Source of the DNA: Polytrichum commune
Taxonomy: Eukaryota; Streptophyta; Polytrichopsida; Polytrichales; Polytrichaceae
Direction of reading: 5' to 3'
NCBI GenBank assembly: GCA_950295325.1
Contig: OX485805.1
Coordinates: 39,855,501-39,919,500, forward strand
Length of the DNA: 64,000 nt
Under the pieces are notes generated by a model that saw nothing but the letters and a program-made list of their open reading frames with translations, was not told the DNA's origin and did not search any database. A program made the position numbers and the translations under genes. The number at the start of each line of letters is the position of its first letter. Position 1 is the stretch's first letter. Positions 61,370 to 64,000 of the stretch are shown here, one piece after another.

Positions 61370-64000
61370 TCTGCTGCTGCTAATTCTTAAATATCCACTT
61401 CACAACAACTGGATGCACCTGGTCCCATAAACCATTCAAGAGACCACATTTGAATGGCTAAAGATTGCAGGTACTCCAGAGAGTTGTGCAGTATCCCTTA
61501 GGAACCTCACCCTCTGCTTCCAACCTCAACTTCTGCACAACAACAAAATAATTGTTTGAGAGTGCATAAACAACCTCCCAGACCAGGAGGTGCCTCAATG
61601 CCACCAACCTGATAGTCACAACTTAAAAGATGAATCTGAAGACAAAGATCATATACTATGTGAAACATGCATCACTCGTTAGTAGTTGGCCTTTGAAAGG
61701 TGAGATCTGTTGCAGTAAAGAAGCTGTACAAGTAGTTTGAACTACATAGACGGTAAGAAGGGAGAACAAAGTACGAACAGCCAATCACACTAGAACATGA
61801 TTTCTTAAATCACGATACAGGTGTTATGACAAACACTCAATCATCACATCAGGATTCAGAACACCTGCAAGAGTCTAACATGACAGTATACACATGAAGT
61901 CTGTCAAAAACGTTTCACATTGAATCAAGTTCTGAGGAAAACACAACATATATAAAATACATATAAAACAAAAATAAAATCAAAATAATCCAATGCTTCA
62001 AGTTCTTCTTTCATACAACAGAAACAAAGGATCTATCACATTAGCATTACAGATCGTGAATAGCAACATGTGTGTTTGCTCTGACAAAAATTAGTCCATG
62101 GATGGACGCTGTGTGGAATTCCTGGAAAGTAGTAATCTGAGGTAAAATTTATGTGGCTTTAAAACCACCTCCTCTCCACCTGAGATGCTCACAGATGAGT
62201 CTTGAAATTCGAGGCAAGCAACAGGAGTGGTTCAGCCTCTAAGTAGGTCCATTATGTCAAGGTCACCTATTGGAAACCATTGAGATCACAATGGACCAGA
62301 AAACATTCTTCCAGTCCCAATACCTATAGGGCACACGTAAGCAAACAGTGGAGAATAATGCCTCCTCTGCCGTGCGACCACGGGGTTTACATAGAGGAAT
62401 AATTGAGATCCAGTTCCTGAGATAGGAGCTGGAATCATGTTAATTGTTAAACAAAACATCATACCACATCTTAGAATATGTGCTATGATGTGATAGACTT
62501 GAAGGACTGCTCTTTGGAAGACAGATATCTCACTAGGGATGCACCAGGTTGTGCCTTGTCACCAGTCCTCCAGCAACAGAGGAATTTGCGCCAAGACAGA
62601 ACTCTCTGATGTCGCTCTTAAAAGGTAGAGTCGATTGAGATAACCCTTGCAAAGCGATATTGAGGTCAAGGAAGGGACAACGAACACTGCGGTTACCTTC
62701 CCCTGTATGTAGTTCCTAGACTAACATTACGGTGACTCTCCCGAATGTTTCAAAATGTTTGCACGACCAAGTTTCATAAGAACAGGGTACCGCACGTCGT
62801 CTTCGACAAACAACCAGGTCTAGTTTCACGAACAATCTCGAATAGGAGACAGCCAGAACCAATAGAGTACATCAGTGTATATCCAGATTTGCGCACCAAA
62901 ACTGCACGGAACCAGCTCCAACAGAGAAATCGACTTCTGGAGTTAAACACCAGAACCAGAACCTCAATTGGAGCACAGGGAACCGAAAGCGAGGAGATAC
63001 TTGGAGAAAGAGAAATGCGTGCAATGAAGTTCATAAAGAAGTAACTGAGAGGCGAATGGCTTAACCCAAACGTCAATAAGAATCATGTCTCGGCACAACA
63101 TCCGTAAACCATAACAGAGAATTTAAAACGACAATGAAGCAGAAGCCCCCTGACGCACTCCGATTGGTCTCCTTAGATCATCGCGCGATGACTACAGAGA
63201 AGTAAACAGACAGAAAAATTGACTTGAGCACCCCATCCGGGTGAGAGGGCAAACGACACCCAGATACACTTGACAACAAACTCGGATGAGCCTCTCGTAT
63301 TCCAATCTATGTTATATACTCCCAAGATGCGATGCCCGAAAAGAGTGTGAAGTAATAGCAACCGCGGAAACTGACCAGAATCTTATTCCTGACCGCATCA
63401 CCTAACCAGAAGAATCTCAGCACCCAAGCGTAAAACGCCGCATCTATGCCACCAGCATTCTCTACTCCCACGCGAGCTTGAAGCGTTGGAGGTGAAGCAG
63501 CCAGGTTCACTGAATCCTTTAAAACCTTAAATCATTTCTCCCCTGTACAGACGTCTCAAATCAAGTCAAAACTCTGCACCACCATAATGTCACCAGCTCT
63601 ACGCTTTCACGTCCACATCCTAAGGAGTCGATAGCCACTTCACGCAGCCCCGAACCGTTACCAATTTCGCTTTCCTTGACCGCAAGCCGAAGCTTCAAAC
63701 AGCTAATAAACCTCGCGTCGAACTGCGAGTAAATCACCTACATCCAATCCCTCTCTAAGATTCGAAACAAGATGTTCCATCCAGGAACTTAAAGCAAGTT
63801 CACGCAGCCGCGAAACCAACCCAAATTTCGCTCCCTGAACCACATACGGAGCCAAAAACCACGAAATCAATCTCAAACCGAGCCACGAAAATTCCCGCCT
63901 CGCGCATTTCTGATTGTTTTCATCTGTGTGAGGTCCGTCGAGATGTGAATGGAGGAGAGAGAACGGCAAGGCTTGCCGAAGAGCGGAGGCGAGCAGGGGG
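61370..64000 (-). promoter_or_regulatory. Probable spliced 5' leader and promoter of the ALY gene
   Basis: Read on the minus strand, the right edge has pyrimidine- and GC-rich leader-like sequence (about 63650-64000, for example 'ccgttctctctcctcc'). No protein family is recognisable between there and the SANT-encoding exons. The simplest reading is one or more noncoding first exons. Small frames such as 63969-63703 match nothing I know. The transcription start may lie beyond the window. Confidence 0.35.

Noticed and set aside
1-64000. CRISPR array, operon-type or prophage structure
   Set aside because: No regularly spaced identical repeats with unique spacers and no prokaryotic-type gene packing; the spliced genes show this is a plant nuclear sequence.

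Overview
The window is nuclear DNA from a land plant. Long intron-rich genes with GT-AG junctions, plant-specific protein families (a calcium-dependent protein kinase and an ALWAYS EARLY/LIN9 protein) and abundant small DNA transposons all point that way. Low gene density and the style of the repeats would suit a non-seed plant (bryophyte, lycophyte or fern), but the sequence read by eye does not settle the species. Nothing bacterial, viral or organellar was recognised.

Four protein-coding genes are supported. A single-exon calcium-dependent protein kinase lies on the plus strand (20677-22152). Three spliced genes lie on the minus strand: a FAD-dependent monooxygenase (25451-30235, 6 exons, 431 aa), a lipid phosphate phosphatase of the PAP2 family (35437-39194, 8 exons, 308 aa) and an ALWAYS EARLY/LIN9-type SANT + DIRP protein (52889-61369, 18 coding exons, 1315 aa), whose leader probably runs toward the right edge. 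I joined the exons by hand. In all three spliced genes the summed exons stay in one frame from start to stop, which supports the models. The four genes look functionally unrelated: calcium signalling, oxidation chemistry, membrane lipid turnover and cell-cycle transcription.

Region by region: 1-18100 is repeat-rich and holds no recognised host gene. It contains TA-flanked MITEs, a pogo/Tigger-like deletion derivative, a LINE relic, two Harbinger-type MITEs (one with a hAT-type MITE nested inside), and a foldback element split by a SINE-like insertion with a 29-bp target duplication. 18180-25450 holds the kinase with a long GA-rich leader, a tandem duplication downstream and a second LINE tail. 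25451-32320 is the monooxygenase, whose introns and flanks carry a hAT MITE, a dispersed repeat and a second pogo-like copy. 32600-41300 has MITE fragments, the lipid phosphatase with hairpin-forming repeats in one intron, and a GC-rich upstream segment with a tandem duplication. 42900-48700 is very AT-rich and includes a decayed Harbinger transposase. 49890-51830 has more LINE tail and repeat copies. 52889-64000 is the ALY gene and its probable leader.

The clearest points for follow-up are the kinase (no introns, no N-terminal myristoylation glycine, a fourth EF-hand lacking its position-12 acidic residue), the nested transposon stratigraphy at 9636-11147 and 17600-18125, a LINE family whose 3' end appears to be a CATTT-type repeat, and paired hairpin elements inside a phosphatase intron. 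No convincing wholly new system was found.
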